Of a stretch of DNA of 64,000 nucleotides, positions 35,801 through 48,800 are shown piece after piece. Under the pieces are notes generated by a model. That model saw only the letters and a program-made list of their open reading frames with translations, was not told the DNA's origin and did no database searches. The stretch is from Arabidopsis thaliana (Eukaryota; Streptophyta; Magnoliopsida; Brassicales; Brassicaceae): positions 5,704,001-5,768,000 of the forward strand of contig NC_003076.8 in assembly GCF_000001735.4 (NCBI RefSeq). The letters are read 5' to 3'. Both the position numbers and the translations under genes were made by a program. Within the stretch, counting starts at the first letter, position 1. Each line of letters opens with the position of its first letter.

Positions 35801-37407
35801 GCGACGATGACCATCCGATATGGATTGATCTTGCTTGAGGCAATGGGAACTTTCCGCGAGAGTGGCTGCCGTGCCTCGTCGATCCTACAGCCATTTCCAG
35901 TCAAATCCAAAATTTTGTAAGCATGAATCCAAATCATACAAAACTGATGTCTTAGATAAATGTTTGTGGAGGCATTACAGTCCCATCTCAGGATCATCAT
36001 CTGGTTCTGGCCCAAGATTTCCATGCTGGAGCTTCCAGTCATCCATTCTTTCCCGCCATCCTCCCTCACTCCCTACCACATTAAAATTACACACATAAAC
36101 AAAAAGGAAAGTATTGTTAGAAAAAGGGTCTGCTGATGAATTTCATAGAAAGAATGTAATAGAACCCAAAGTCCATGTTTATGAAACTATGTCCCTATCT
36201 ACTATTAAGCTGGAAGGCCTCATACTTATGTTATTTGCACATATGGAGATATGCATGACCCTAACTAATCATCACTGTGAGACATTCTTAAATCTATATG
36301 TAAGTTAACATTTCCATGAGACTCACCAGCTTCAGATGATGGATATGGGTGCACACGCTTATGAAGCCCATGTTCTCCATTACCATAACCTCCTCCAACT
36401 GGAAATTCTCCACTATGACCACCAGCTATAACAGGTGGGAATCTCCCATTCTCATCATCCTCAGGACCTCTTCCATAGCTCATTTTCCCATAAAGCATAG
36501 CCTCAGCAGAATGCTTATGCTTATCTTGTTCATGTTCGATATTAAATTCATACTCAATATCATCAATATCTTCTTCGTCTTCATCTCCCTCCACTCTTGG
36601 GCTTCCTTCAGAAACCAAAAAACAGATCATTACTCTCCAAGTTCAAACTAAAAAAAGGAACAGCCTTTTTAAATTTTCATAGAGGCATTTCGTCGAACAA
36701 CACAAGAGCAGAGGGAGATTAATAAATAACTTACCTCTGAGACGCTTGTAACGAGTCTTACACTGAGGACAGTTTTGTGTTCCTTCTCTTCTCTCGTACT
36801 CATAGCAAGGTCTACACGCCGGAAAACCACACTCATTGCAAGCTACGAAGAGGTCTCCTTCTACTGTTAAACCAATCTGATCTCCACATATCTCACAGAA
36901 TTGTCCATCTAGATTCTTCAGAGGCTTTGGCTGTTATAATTACACAAAAGTTTAAGTTCCTTAAAGACGAAATAAAACCTGAAATTTCTAATCAACAAAA
37001 AAAGATTCTAATGAAGTAAAGATAATAAAAAAAATGACAGCGATTAAAATGGTTAAACCTGACTTCTCAACTTAATATTACCAACAAAATTATTATGTTT
37101 GCTAACAAAGATATGAATTTTCTACAACATTATTGCAACTACAGAATACAGATTATAAATTTTTGTCTCATAATAAGAAGATGATTTTAAAAAATGATCA
37201 TATTTTTATTCCCAAAACATACGAATTTTTAAAAAATAGTAACCAAATAAAACGAAAAAATGCAATAATATTTTACTAGCGTTGGTAAAAAAAAACTTTG
37301 GTAAGTGATGAGAAAAAGTAAATGTGAAAAACCTCTTCATGGTTGTGAATGACGACTAGTTCATTACGGTTATGAGAACCGGCGACAAGACCGGCGCTAG
37401 CTTCCAT
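32859..37407 (-). CDS. CESA7: Secondary-wall cellulose synthase catalytic subunit 7 (IRX3)
   Basis: Twelve exons: 37407-37333, 36930-36735, 36605-36327, 36072-35979, 35884-35618, 35536-35191, 35103-34840, 34762-34550, 34470-34257, 34161-33965, 33874-33521 and 33440-32859; 1026 residues. Order: N-terminal RING-type zinc finger (CEICGDQIG to [10 protein letters not shown], eight Cys), acidic variable region, two membrane helices, catalytic loop, six membrane helices. Catalytic residues are seen in VSDDG, NLDCDHY (DxD), GSITED (TED) and QVLRW (QxxRW). The plant-conserved and class-specific regions lie between them. The enzyme polymerises UDP-glucose into beta-1,4-glucan at the plasma membrane with CESA4 and CESA8 in xylem secondary walls; loss collapses xylem (irx3). 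Two ACCAAAC elements of the secondary-wall MYB type lie upstream. At5g17420. Confidence 0.98.
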
Positions 37408-37472
37408 AGGGACGGCCGGAGATTAGCAGCGATCTTGAGAGAACAAAACGGTGATCAATGAGAGACGAATAA

Positions 37473-37479
37473 GTTTGGT
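37473..37479 (-). promoter_or_regulatory. Candidate SMRE/AC-type MYB site near CESA7 (leader)
   Basis: ACCAAAC on the minus strand fits the published ACC(A/T)A(A/C)(T/C) secondary-wall MYB element. It is 66 bases above the ATG, downstream of the likely TATA box (TATAAAAC at 37566-37573). A seven-base match alone is weak. Confidence 0.35.
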
Positions 37480-37565
37480 TTTTATGTGTGAAAAGCTTTT
37501 AGTTTCTCTCTCTGTATGGTACATAGTTTGTTGTAGAGTCTCCATTGCCTTCAAGCTAAGCTTTC

Positions 37566-37573
37566 GTTTTATA
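37566..37573 (-). promoter_or_regulatory. TATA box of CESA7
   Basis: TATAAAAC on the minus strand, 159 bases above the ATG, implying a leader of about 130 bases. Confidence 0.45.
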
Positions 37574-37952
37574 TTATTTCTTTTTTGTAAAAACAACTGT
37601 TTTAGTAAAAATTTCTACACAACTGCAACAAACTCATCACTCACATCCATCAGCTGATGACATGTCTTTCTTTCATCGTCGCGGTTTCCTTAAGCTTCTC
37701 TTTTTTATCCTTTGCAGGTCTCTCTCATTTTACTTACTGTCCTAATCTCATTTCCTTCTGTTTTCATTATACTAATTATATATGTTCATTTTATTCAAAA
37801 GGATCCTATTATTTTACCCTTTAACAAAAAAAAAACTATATACAGTATATGCATGCTGATAATTCGTAAATATAATAAATCTGGTATCTTATTATATAAA
37901 GTGATCGGCCAAAATACTAGTAATTTTGAATTAAAATTAGTTAGGGGGTAAG

Positions 37953-37959
37953 GTTTGGT
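37953..37959 (-). promoter_or_regulatory. Candidate SMRE/AC-type MYB site upstream of CESA7
   Basis: A second ACCAAAC on the minus strand, 546 bases above the ATG, in the proximal promoter. CESA7 is a known target of MYB46/MYB83, which bind this class of element. Confidence 0.35.
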
Positions 37960-38541
37960 GAGAGGAGTGCAAGCCAAGTTACGTTCCCTGTCCTTAATTA
38001 GGTGAATTTTCTGCATACATAAGCTAAAGAGAATGTAAAGATCATATATGCCTTTGATCTTCTTCACCCTTTCTTGTTCATTCTGTTTCCATGACAATTC
38101 CTCTGCGCCAATCCTTTTTCTTTTGGAGTCTGCGGATAAAGATCTAGTCCATGGGACTAGGCAGGTTCAGAAGCACAACGGGCTGGGCCTTGACCAGCCA
38201 TGGTTGTTTCCAAATACAAAACAAATCGAATCAAGTGGGCAGCTACTTGAATTCTGTTAACATCGAAACCAGAATTTTGAGTCTCTTGCACCTATCAATA
38301 CAAAACCAAAAAAAAAAAAAACTTATGATTCGGAAACAAACAACAATTTTATAGTTATACAACTAAATTAGACTACACTAATAAATAAATAAAATGATCC
38401 TCAATCTGAAAATTTTATCCAAATAATCGAAACTATGAAAAAAGTTATAAGAAAATTACCCAAAAAAAGGAAAAAGAAAAACAGAATCAAACTGTTCGCA
38501 ACATACAAAGCAAACAACTAAAAGATCTTTTACTTATTTTT

Positions 38542-41500
38542 CTAAGTGTCGTTCCAAACTGAAAACGTTGGAGCCCCTTCTCCACCACCTTCCCCGTGAA
38601 AGTACATGTTAGAGCTATGGTTATTCGAAATCGCCACCGGAAAATCTCCTCCCGGCGACTGCTGAATCTGCTGTTGTTGCTGATGCTGAGCATAGTAATA
38701 ATGATTTCTTGCGTTGTAAGCAATCTCAGCAGCAGTAAAGGGATCGTAATTAACCGATGTTCCAACAGGGATTGCGAATCCTTGATAACCACCATAACTA
38801 ACAACATTTCCACAAACGGTAACAGAATCATCAGAGGTCGAGCTATGATGATCAACATTAGTCATGTGACTCGGCGAGTTTCTCAAGAAGTGTTGTTGTT
38901 CCTCCTCTTGTTTGAAACAAACCCTAGTACTCTCGGTAGACAAGTTTCCTCCATTGTAATAACCAACGTACCTCTCCTGCTGTTGCTGCAATAAGCTCAA
39001 ATCCATTCCCTGATGATGCTGAAACGCAGTGTTTTGCCAACCGCTAACATTATTTGCACTCTCTGAAACGTTATTACTAATCATCATAGCTGGAACCGGA
39101 TTATTAACGTCCTTGAGACGTTTCGCAGAACTACCAATAGGTAGACTCGGGCTCTCGAGGATTGCTTTAACATTGTATCTGTTCATGTCGAAGTTAGTCA
39201 CTGCGCTTAATCCTCTGAATTTAATGGCTGCAATGTCATAAGCCTCAGCAGCCTCTTCCTGTGTGCCTACATAATTTGTATGATTCACTTAGATATATTT
39301 GTGTATATTTAATATCTTATAGTATATAGATTTTATTGGAAAATGTACCGAAAGTTCCCAAGTAGAGGTCTTTGTTACCGGCGACTCTTCCGATCCTAGC
39401 TTGCCACCTTCCATGTTGGTGATGCCTTTTGGAACCATTTTAAAGGAAATATTAATTAGATTAGATTAATAGTATTGTATGACAATTATTATGTATACAT
39501 CAAAAAAAATAATGAAACACTGTATTCGTTCCATATCTAGATGGATTATACGTACCTTGTTACTCCTCGATAAATCGATGCACCACGAGAGAAACCACTA
39601 CTTTTCCTGCATATTTACATGTTTCTTATATCTTTCCAAATAATGATTTATTCAATGTTACGATATATTTTAATAAATATATACGTGATGGGTTTCTAAA
39701 ATGCAATAAATTCAAGAGTTTCATTCTGTACCTGCGCAGAGAGGCAACATACTCTTGCCTCGTCATGTGCTTCATCTCTTCTACCTCTTTCTCATATTCA
39801 CTCAACTGAATATTATATCCAACCAACATTACTAATTTTTATTGTAACAAATGTAACAATATAAACATGACAGTTAATAGTAAGATAATACTAGTTTAAG
39901 AGATTGGCATTATTCAGACTAAAATTGGTTAGAAGTTAGGAATTTATGTATATATTATTGATTAATTAACATACGGGGAAGTTAGTAGTAGTGGTGGTTC
40001 CCCAATACTTTAGTGCGGCTAAATCGTAAGCCCTAGCTGCTTTTTCTTCTTTGTCATAACCTCCTGTAGGATCAGATAACACAACAATTATATTTTGCTT
40101 AGAATAGATTTAATAGTCATCTATTATTAATTTATAGCTTAAAATCAAGAACTTACCCAGATAAACTGAAAAGAGAGCCATCAGGTGCAAATTTTGATGA
40201 AACACATGAAAAGAAAACCTAAATTAGTTTGAAAATAAATGGTAAATGAAAATTAAAAAATTAGCTTTATATATATAGTACCTTGTCTTCCTTTGCGAGT
40301 CTGGCCTTCTCTTTTGCAACTATTGTCCCATAAATGTGCCTCGTATCTACCTGTCCACCGATGCCTGACATTAAATTCAAACATTATATACTATGATCAA
40401 GAGCATACCATATATATGACGTATTATTGTATATATAAACCCATGTACACTAATTAATGTTTCTCTTTAATATACATTGAGAGACATTCCGTTGCACTCT
40501 CTCTCAACCGAACCATTAGAATGTCCCAAACAATACCAAGAAAATCACAATTTAAGCACAATAAAAATATACATAGATGAATGAAATTAACCTTGTAACA
40601 CCGCGGTATATAGACGTCCTTTGTCCAAAACTCTCAATAGTTTTCTTCGGTGTAGTTTCTACGACATCAACAATAGTCTTCTCTTGGACGACATCATCAT
40701 TGTTGTTGTAGTTGTTGCTATCACTAGTAGATGAATTCATAGAGAGGGACAAGCCTCGTGCACCGTTACCATTGTCTTGATGATTAGCATTAGCAACCGA
40801 ATGATTACTCAGCCATGTTTTTATCATCGAAAGGCCTAGTGAGCCGCCACCACCACCGTCTCCTCCTCCACAATCGCCATTTCCATCTACAACGGTCTCG
40901 TTGGTATTGTAAATCGTGGTGGTGCGGCCGAGGAAATTCTCAAGCTTTGGTCCATTTTGTTCGTTATTGTTAATGTTATTGCATGCACCACCATTGATGT
41001 CCCAATCTATAGACAAAAAACAAAGCGATCCCCAACGTTGGGTTTGATTCATCACCGATCTATAATATACGAAATGGAATTTTCATTTTATAAGGATAAA
41101 AGGGTACAAAATAAATGTCTAGTTTCATGTTTTACTAAGTTTAAATTCATGAGATGTGATCATGTGAACAAACACTAAACCCCACTCATGGAAATTCTCA
41201 AAAGAGATGAAATCGATAAACAATGAAAAACAAAAATAGGGCTACGTGCGTGAGTCTTGGTCTTTGTTCTATGCATTGGAAGAAGGGGAAAAAATAACAA
41301 AAACAAAGATAAAATAAATATTTTTAAAACACAAACCTCGGGAGTGACTATTATTGTCTCTGGTGAAAGCTTCGAGGGTGACACCGAAAGGAGAAAGAAA
41401 AGATGTTTGAACGGCAGAAGATTCATCGGAGGGAGCGGCCAGATCAAAACAGTACCCTCCGGCAACATCTACGGCGGTTCTGGTGGTGGAGGAGTCAACA

Positions 41501-41568
41501 TCCGTACGGTGATGATTTTGATCATGAGGAGAGAGAGAGAAGCCTAACCAGTTATTCATCGAGTTCAT
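38542..41568 (-). CDS. BBM: AP2-domain embryogenesis regulator BABY BOOM
   Basis: Nuclear transcription factor of the euANT/PLETHORA group that promotes embryonic identity. Nine exons: 41568-41337, 41006-40592, 40364-40282, 40165-40157, 40063-39975, 39805-39732, 39606-39556, 39425-39349 and 39266-38542; 584 residues. The N-terminus carries [15 protein letters not shown] and family motifs such as [13 protein letters not shown]2 repeat 1 starts at SIYRGVTR and runs over [14 protein letters not shown] and [18 protein letters not shown] linker ([25 protein letters not shown]) follows, then repeat 2 ([33 protein letters not shown]). The glutamine-rich C-terminus is probably an activation region. 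Exon 4 is only 9 nt (Val-Tyr-Leu-Gly junction), conserved in AP2/ANT genes. At5g17430. Confidence 0.97.
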
Positions 41569-43371
41569 ATAATATTCTAACTACTCCTTGTGATAGATGA
41601 GAGAAGAAGAATAGGAAAAAGAACTTAGTTAGGGTTCATGCATGAAGAGGAGAAAGAAAAAGGTTTTGGTGTTAAATGAAGAGAGAAGAGGAAGAAGAAG
41701 AAGAAAAGTCAAAAATATAATGTTCATTTCTTCCGAGGCGACATATTATGCGCATTTAGAGAATTTTGCAATTAAATTCAGAAAGAAAAAATATTTACTT
41801 GAAAAATGTGGAGATGTATTGGTCGGTTTGAAGGGTAGGGGTAGTAATGTCGTTTCAACTGGATAATCTCGTAATCCCAATTTGTTTTGATGACACTTTA
41901 ATTAATCAGTCAAAAACCATTTCAAATCTCTGCTTTCTGTCTCTCTCTCTCTTCATGCGTATAAAATGTTAAATGTAAATGACAAAAATGGGTAAACATG
42001 TCGAGGACCAATAGTAAAATCCAAAAACTCACTCGTTGTCGATTTAAGACCAATGATGCTGTGTCTCTTAGAGACATGTGTATGTGTGAACGTATGACAC
42101 GAGCCAGCGATTTAGTTTGGCATTTTTTCCAAACGCGAACTCGTCACTTTTAGTATTTTTTAACAAACTCAAAAGATTCATGGTTTCGTGTTTTGTGATA
42201 TTTTGAAGTGCGGGTCTAAGAGATGGTTCCTGTCTTCCACGAAACATATGCTCAACTAGATATAGGATATGTGATTCGCATCAGACGTGATCAATGCGAT
42301 GAACTATCTCATATAGTAACTTCACTAAACCTACTATATATAGAAATATTTTATTGTTGTTATTATGAATGTACTCTAAATCTTAGGCAAAATGTATAAC
42401 CACGTTAAAAATAATTTGACATGCAAAGATATTGTAAAAGTATAGATTTTCCTATTTGAATTTTGAAGTCTTAGTGTCTTAGTGGCTACAGTTCAACCAG
42501 TAAAAAACGCCTCAAATTTTCAAACAAACATTGTAAACGAAAGTAAAAAAGTACTTAAAACAGTCATAATTATGTACATAAGATGTGGATGGCTAGTAGG
42601 GTTCGGATGCTAGATATGTACTGTACATGCTAAGCAACAATAGTAAAGTAGTTTGAGCTTATCCGACTAATTGTATCAAATTAAAAATGATTTAGGGGAA
42701 TTAGAGTAATTAGGGAGGAAACTATAGGGTATACACATGGATCAATGAGACGAAAGTGGGCATGTGCATGGGTTTATACTCTTTCAAAGATTTATATACT
42801 TAAAAAAAGTTTGGACTGGTAAGATATGATTCAATGGATTCTCGTCTTCCTATTTAATTGTAATATAATTTCACTTCTTCCATTATTATGCCTGCAATAT
42901 CTAACACACCACCAACACACGTTCTAGAATTGCCTCGTACCTACAAAATCATATTATTTTTTCCTAACAATTTGTTCTTATCTGCTTTTTATATATAGTA
43001 CCCCAAAACCTTTGGTACCCAATTATTTCAATACCTCAAACCCAATTAGTAGATCTAGAAATTAAAATAGGTTTTACATTTTCGATACGCGGTACAAATT
43101 TTCTTATCTCTACAAAAGAAAATTTTATTCACTTACTTTAGGTTTTGATCCGGGGCGGGACGATATATAACAAATAAACAAACTATTTATATATCATTCA
43201 CGAATGACTTCATTGCATGCGTTTAAATTCTAAATACGAAAGAACGGCTGAGGTTTTATAATCAAAGTTTTGTGTAAAAAACAGTACTTCAAAACCATAT
43301 GTATCATATTATGCTATGTTTCTTGTAAATACAAAAACTAAATTTTTTGGGGGCCGTAATTTATTGAAGTG

Positions 43372-43432
43372 AGAAACACCTGTAGATTGAGATTCCATCT
43401 GAAAATAAAAGGAAACACCTGTAGATGAAGAT
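43372..43432 (+). repeat. Two-copy direct repeat, 40-base period
   Basis: GAAACACCTGTAGATTGAGAT at 43372-43392 recurs as GAAACACCTGTAGATGAAGAT at 43412-43432, with one shifted base and otherwise near identity. Confidence 0.85.
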
Positions 43433-44326
43433 ATCTACAACTGACAAGAGCGTGTGACCAAAAATAGGAAAATGAAAAATCTGGAAGTAAGTAGAAAATG
43501 AGAAAAAGAAAGAAAAGTGGTAAAAAACAACAAAAGAAAAAGAAGAAAAAACTGTTATTAAAATCAGATGGATGAGTTTGAGATATTTGTCAGTATAAAT
43601 GCTACTGCTACTGCAGCTGCTCTACCATTCCCCCACCCAATACCTTTTACATTGCCCATTCATTGTTCATTTGCATGCACTTTTTTTTACTATATAATAT
43701 CCATATATATGCATATACACTAATACACACATTAGTACTATATATCATTGATGGCAAATTACTTCTTTGAACTTCTTTATCCGTAACTAAGTTGCAAGAC
43801 AATTTCGTATAACATGTTTTTAATTAGTCGGAAGTATTTTGTCTACTCTTATATACCTACGAATATCTAAGAGCCAGTCTAGACTGAGTGGTTTTCTTTG
43901 CTTTGTTCTGTATGTTTAGTATTCCTAAGCAATAAACCTTATATCTATATCATGCAAGACATTTAAATCAATTTATAGGTCAATTAAACTGTATTTAATT
44001 AGACTAGTTAATCGTTTTTGAACTGTTTTAGTTAAGCATTTGTCCAATTAGTGTGAACTCTTCTCATGTTTCTTCTTACTAGCTAGTAGATAAAGATAGA
44101 TATAGTATATACAATATTTTTTATTTGTTATGTAAAGACGAATATATGTGGAAATGATGAGGGTCTGCAAGACTGCAAGAGTCTGCCTTGCGTACGAAAA
44201 CCCATAACATTGTCACATTGCAATTGCACCAGCCACGGCCAGAGTCATTGTCATATCATCATGTTATTTATATTTATGCTCTATTATTCCATATTTTTCA
44301 GTGGTCAAATAAATCAACAATTTCCA

Positions 44327-44380
44327 CTTTTTCATTTTATATGTGAAAAAGCTTTTGGTTCCCCCCGGTTAAAGCGGGGG
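44327..44380 (+). other. Two adjacent perfect hairpins
   Basis: First: CTTTTTCA at 44327-44334 pairs with TGAAAAAG at 44344-44351 (8 bp, 9-base loop). Second: CCCCCG at 44362-44367 pairs with CGGGGG at 44375-44380 (6 GC pairs, loop GTTAAAG). An all-GC stem is unusual in this A/T-rich spacer. They could be part of a structured RNA, or chance. Confidence 0.45.
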
Positions 44381-45652
44381 AGTTCTTCTATTTCACTCCA
44401 CATCACACTGATTCTTTGCATGACTGACATCTCATTTTTCTTTTCCACAAACTTTTCTTTTCGTGTCTTAAATTAGTGTTTATTGGAAAAGAAAAATCTT
44501 TAGATTTGTTCAGAGATTCGTAATCGATCAAATGGTAAATTGGCGTGCGATTCACAGTACTGTCCCATGAATGAATTACAAAAATAATTCTCAAAATTTA
44601 TACAAAATAAAATACTATGCAACAAAGAGAAACACATAATTGAAAGTATGCTACAGTTTTTGTTTTTATAAAAAACTTGAAAAAACACACGTTTTGGTTT
44701 CATGCTCAACCATTTTTTTTTAAATCCACCACGCAACTGATTCTAGTTAGATACTTTTCATTTTAAAAACATATGTTACATAGATGATTATTTTGTTCAG
44801 GATTCCATTCTGTTTAACCAATATAAGATCATTTTTCTATGTTGCAGTTAAAAGGAATCGAACGTGAAAAAAGTGATAGTTTTAGACTTCTTAAGTCTTA
44901 TGAATTACTACAAGTTGAGAAAAAGAACATTGTAATTGGCAGATACATCATACAACTCCATCTCCGTCCAGATATGAATTCTCAAGCTGGAAACAGAATG
45001 AGAATTGAAGAATCAATTATGTACGCTAAAGTGAAGAATCGCAAATGAAAAAACAGTTTTGGCAGCAAAAGAAAGTGAAAACAAAAGTAAATAGAGAAAT
45101 AGCTGAATCATACTGTTTAAGAAAGGCTAAGTCACTCTTTGTCATAATTGCAAAAACTAAAGTATGGCACAATTAAAGCAAGTGTTAGATTTTGTAGCTC
45201 ATTGTTCTTTAGTGATCACCGGTTTTCTAGGAATATATAGAATGGATCTAATAATGTAAGATAAGTTACTTCGATACTAAAACAGAGAAATTTCAAATTC
45301 TAATCTAAAGAAATACCTAAGATGGATCCGAAAATTGCATAAAGTCCATTTTTCATCAACATCATCAGAGACTATATAACATATGTACTTAACACAAAAT
45401 ATTCAAAGATCACATAATTAATCTTTAATCTATTATGAGTCCAATATCTCAAACCACTGGCAAATTGGTTGAGTGAAAACATAATGCATCAGAAATTTAT
45501 ATGACATATTACATCAGAAACTTTAAACTCGACTTGAGAATCCTCGAAGCAAAAACAATATGTAACCGAGCATTGGTGGCACTTTTGCAAATATTATGGA
45601 CTTTATTTAGAAATTTTCGTACAAAACCCCGATACTTTTAAATTGTAATAAT

Positions 45653-45661
45653 AAACCCTAA
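45653..45661 (+). promoter_or_regulatory. Telo-box in the LUC7 promoter
   Basis: AAACCCTAA, the telo-box (interstitial telomere motif) found near the 5' ends of plant translation and RNA-processing genes, about 190 bases above the ATG. Confidence 0.6.
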
Positions 45662-45711
45662 TTTCGGGTAAAATTTTAAATTATTTACCTTTAGGGACCT
45701 ATAATGATACT

Positions 45712-45720
45712 GAACCCTAA
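45712..45720 (+). promoter_or_regulatory. Second, one-mismatch telo-box in the LUC7 promoter
   Basis: GAACCCTAA, sharing the AACCCTAA core of the element 59 bases upstream, and 129 bases above the ATG. Confidence 0.5.
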
Positions 45721-45848
45721 TTAACAAAAACCCCTTTTGGTCTCTGTAATCGTAAGCTTTCAATCAAAAACCCAAATCTCTCTGTTCGCAGAGAGGATCA
45801 ATTCGTGATTCAGAGAATCAAACTTACTGTGAGAGAGAGATAACGAAG

Positions 45849-48800
45849 ATGGACGCTATGAGGAAGCAACTCGATGTGCTCATGGGAGCTAACAGAAACG
45901 GCGATGTCACTGAGGTCAATCGCAAATACTACGACCGCGATGTTTGCCGTCTTTACCTCTCTGGTCTCTGCCCTCACGAGCTTTTCCAATTGACGGTTCG
46001 TATTTATATTCATCTTCTTCGATACCCAATTCCTTTCTTCTTCTTTTGCTCAATGGCTTTCTCATTAGTATCTTGGAAAAAAACTTAATTTCCTCATCCT
46101 TTGTGAGCTTTGATTCATAAAGTTTTAGTATTGGTATGTGTTAATTGATGTAGTTGTTTTGGATAATGTTAAAAATCCTAGCTTGATTTGGGGGAGGTTG
46201 TTGATTTAGGTAACAATGTGGCTAATTTGGTTTATGAGTAGTCTTTGACATGTTTGTTATTATTATCAGAAAATGGATATGGGTCCTTGCCCAAAGGTGC
46301 ACTCTTTGCAGCTGAGGAAAGAGTATCCTTTTTTTAATGAATGTAAAGTCTTTTTCTTCTTCGTGTGTTGTTATTTCTAAAGTCCACACTAGTTATTCAG
46401 TAGGATGTTATTTCGCTCCTCTACTGTTTTGCTTTAACTCGTCTTTAGATATAAAGATGCAAAGGCAAAAGGTGTTGACAACTATGATAGGGAATTGGAA
46501 GATGCGATAGATAGGCTTATTGTTGAGTGTGATAGGAAGATTGGTAGGGCTCTTAATCGTCTTCAAGAAGAGGATGCCAAAGCTGCCATTGCAATTTCTG
46601 TCACAGAATTTACTCAGGTGATGATCTAAGTTTCAATTCGTTGAGTTTTTTTTTGTGTTTTTTTTTTCAACTCAAGCTTTTTTTTCATCATCATATCATC
46701 GTTGTATCGCAGTCACCTGAAATTCTTGAATTATCGAAGCAAATCAAAGAAAAGATGAAGGAAGCAGACCTGCACGGTAATATAAAAGAATATTATAACT
46801 TTTTTTGGCTGCTTAATTGACCTTTTCTTAACATCTAAGCCATTTAGTGATTATACAGAAAAATGCTTTCTTTTAGTGCCATTTAGTGAAATTCTTGATT
46901 GTTGTGTGTGTGTTTTTTACATTTTATTAGATCGGGTAATTTTTGAATAACTGGAGTTCTTTTACCTTTGATTCCGTAAAACTTTGGATCCTGCTGTAAT
47001 ATTCAGAAATTATGTTTTCATATCGCAGATCTTGAAGGCAAAACAGATCTGAAGATTAGAGCTCTTGAGTTAGTTGAAGAGATGAGGACGAAGAGAGCTG
47101 ACCTACAGGTCTGTTATTATGTAATTTGCTATTTGCTGCTGCGCCTGGTACATTGTTAACAGTCAAGTCTTTTGTCTTGTTTACCTACAGGCTGTGCTAC
47201 TGTTGGATGCCTTTAACAAAGATAGGACATCCTTGCAACAGGCAGTTCCAGCTCAGCAACCAGCTGCAACTTTACCTCCGCCCGATCCTCGTACTCAAGA
47301 AATGATCAATGAAAAACTAAAGAAAGCAGAAGAGCTTGGTAAGGAGCAAACCTCTTATTCGTATCTGTTTTGTTATATGTGGTGATATTGAATCGGTAGC
47401 TCTTTAAGTTACCGTTTCAGTGGTGCAAAATTGTGGTTTCTGTACTTTTGATAATTCTTATCATTTTTACATTCAACTTCTTTGCCAACGGGGAAGTTTC
47501 TGGTGGCTGATCTAAAAATTTAATTGGCCTATTAATTGATTCTTTATGAATGTACAAAACTGAGCTTAGGAAACCTTTGGGATAGGCAATGTTAGAAGAA
47601 GACAGTTTATGGTTACATACATACATAAAAACTGAACTTTTTCAATGTTGGAAACAGCCACAGTACAGTTATGATATCTGTACGTTTATTTCAGGTGAAC
47701 AAGGGATGGTTGATGAAGCGCAGAAAGCACTAGAAGAGGCGGAAGCTCTTAAGAAGGTTTGTTTTCTTTCGTAAATTAGTTTTCTGTTTCGTTCTTGTTT
47801 CCAAGTTACTTCATACTTTATAAGATTTGGAGATGTTAATGAAGTCTATTGACACAGGGATCTCTCTTTGTCTTGGTGGTTAATTTGCTTGAATAGTTCT
47901 GCATGTTCCTTATGTCTCTCCCTACTCACTTATTGTATAATATTTTCCCCTACTTTTATTAGTTCCTAAGAGTGTTGTGCCTGTACATGTTTCAGCTTAC
48001 TGCTAGACAAGAACCTGTAGTGGATTCAACCAAGTACACTGCTGCTGACGTGCGCATTGTAAGTCAAGATCATCATTTATATCACCTTATCTCCGACATG
48101 ATAATATATTGAAATCCATTTCTCATAGAGGCCCTCAAGATTCTTAATTCTTAGGTTATTATCTTATATAGTTTGTTTAGTCTGATGAACATTAGAATTT
48201 AAGGAAGATAGTCCTAATCCTAGTATCCAAAAAGAAGTAATGGCTTATAAAGTTTGAGGACAATTAAAATGCTTTGGTTGAAGCATGTATTCAGTGTTCT
48301 CAATTGTCAAACAGCGTAAACAGAAATTGCTTTTGAAGTGAAGTATATACCATTTTCTCATCTCTGCTCGCTGTATATTTTTTGTCACTGTGTTGGTTGG
48401 TAGTCCTCATTCTCTCTTCTCTTATTGTCTCAGACAGACCAGAAGCTGCGTCTATGTGACATATGCGGAGCATTTTTGAGCGTCTATGACAGGTTAACTT
48501 TAATTACTTAAATTTGTTTATGTTTTATGGTTCCGTGGCGTTTCATAAGAAAGCTAGAAATAGATTATTGGGTTGCAAGTGGTTCATTATTTGACCCCGG
48601 CTATTGTACCTCCTTTTCACCAGCAGGCTATTTGGGCCCAGTTTTACGAGGATTACTTTTGCAGCTAATAAATGTGCGTTCTTTCTTGATTTATTGTGCC
48701 TGTTAGAGATAAATAATGGAACTTTAAACTATATCTTTGTCACCAATCTGTTATTTGCATTTGGCAATGTCAAAAATCTGTTGTACTGCCTTTAGTGATC

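Larger units (their letters stand above)
37408..38541. other. CESA7 promoter region and BBM 3' flank
   Basis: 1.1 kb between two minus-strand genes. Besides the TATA box and two MYB-type sites, I see nothing gene-like. Confidence 0.65.
41569..45848. other. Long divergent spacer between BBM and LUC7
   Basis: 4.3 kb containing the BBM 5' UTR and promoter on the left and the LUC7 promoter on the right. Elements seen: a 40-base-period two-copy repeat at 43372-43432, paired hairpins at 44327-44380, and telo-box elements near 45.65-45.72 kb. An open frame at about 44844-45048 has no recognisable domain and I do not call it a gene. Confidence 0.6.

Noticed and set aside
41642-41866. Lys/Arg-rich open frame on the plus strand
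   Set aside because: Antisense to the purine-rich BBM leader; the basic composition comes from GAA/AGA simple sequence.
44844-45048. Open frame in the BBM-LUC7 spacer
   Set aside because: No recognisable domain, no codon bias and no clear core promoter; not enough to call a gene.
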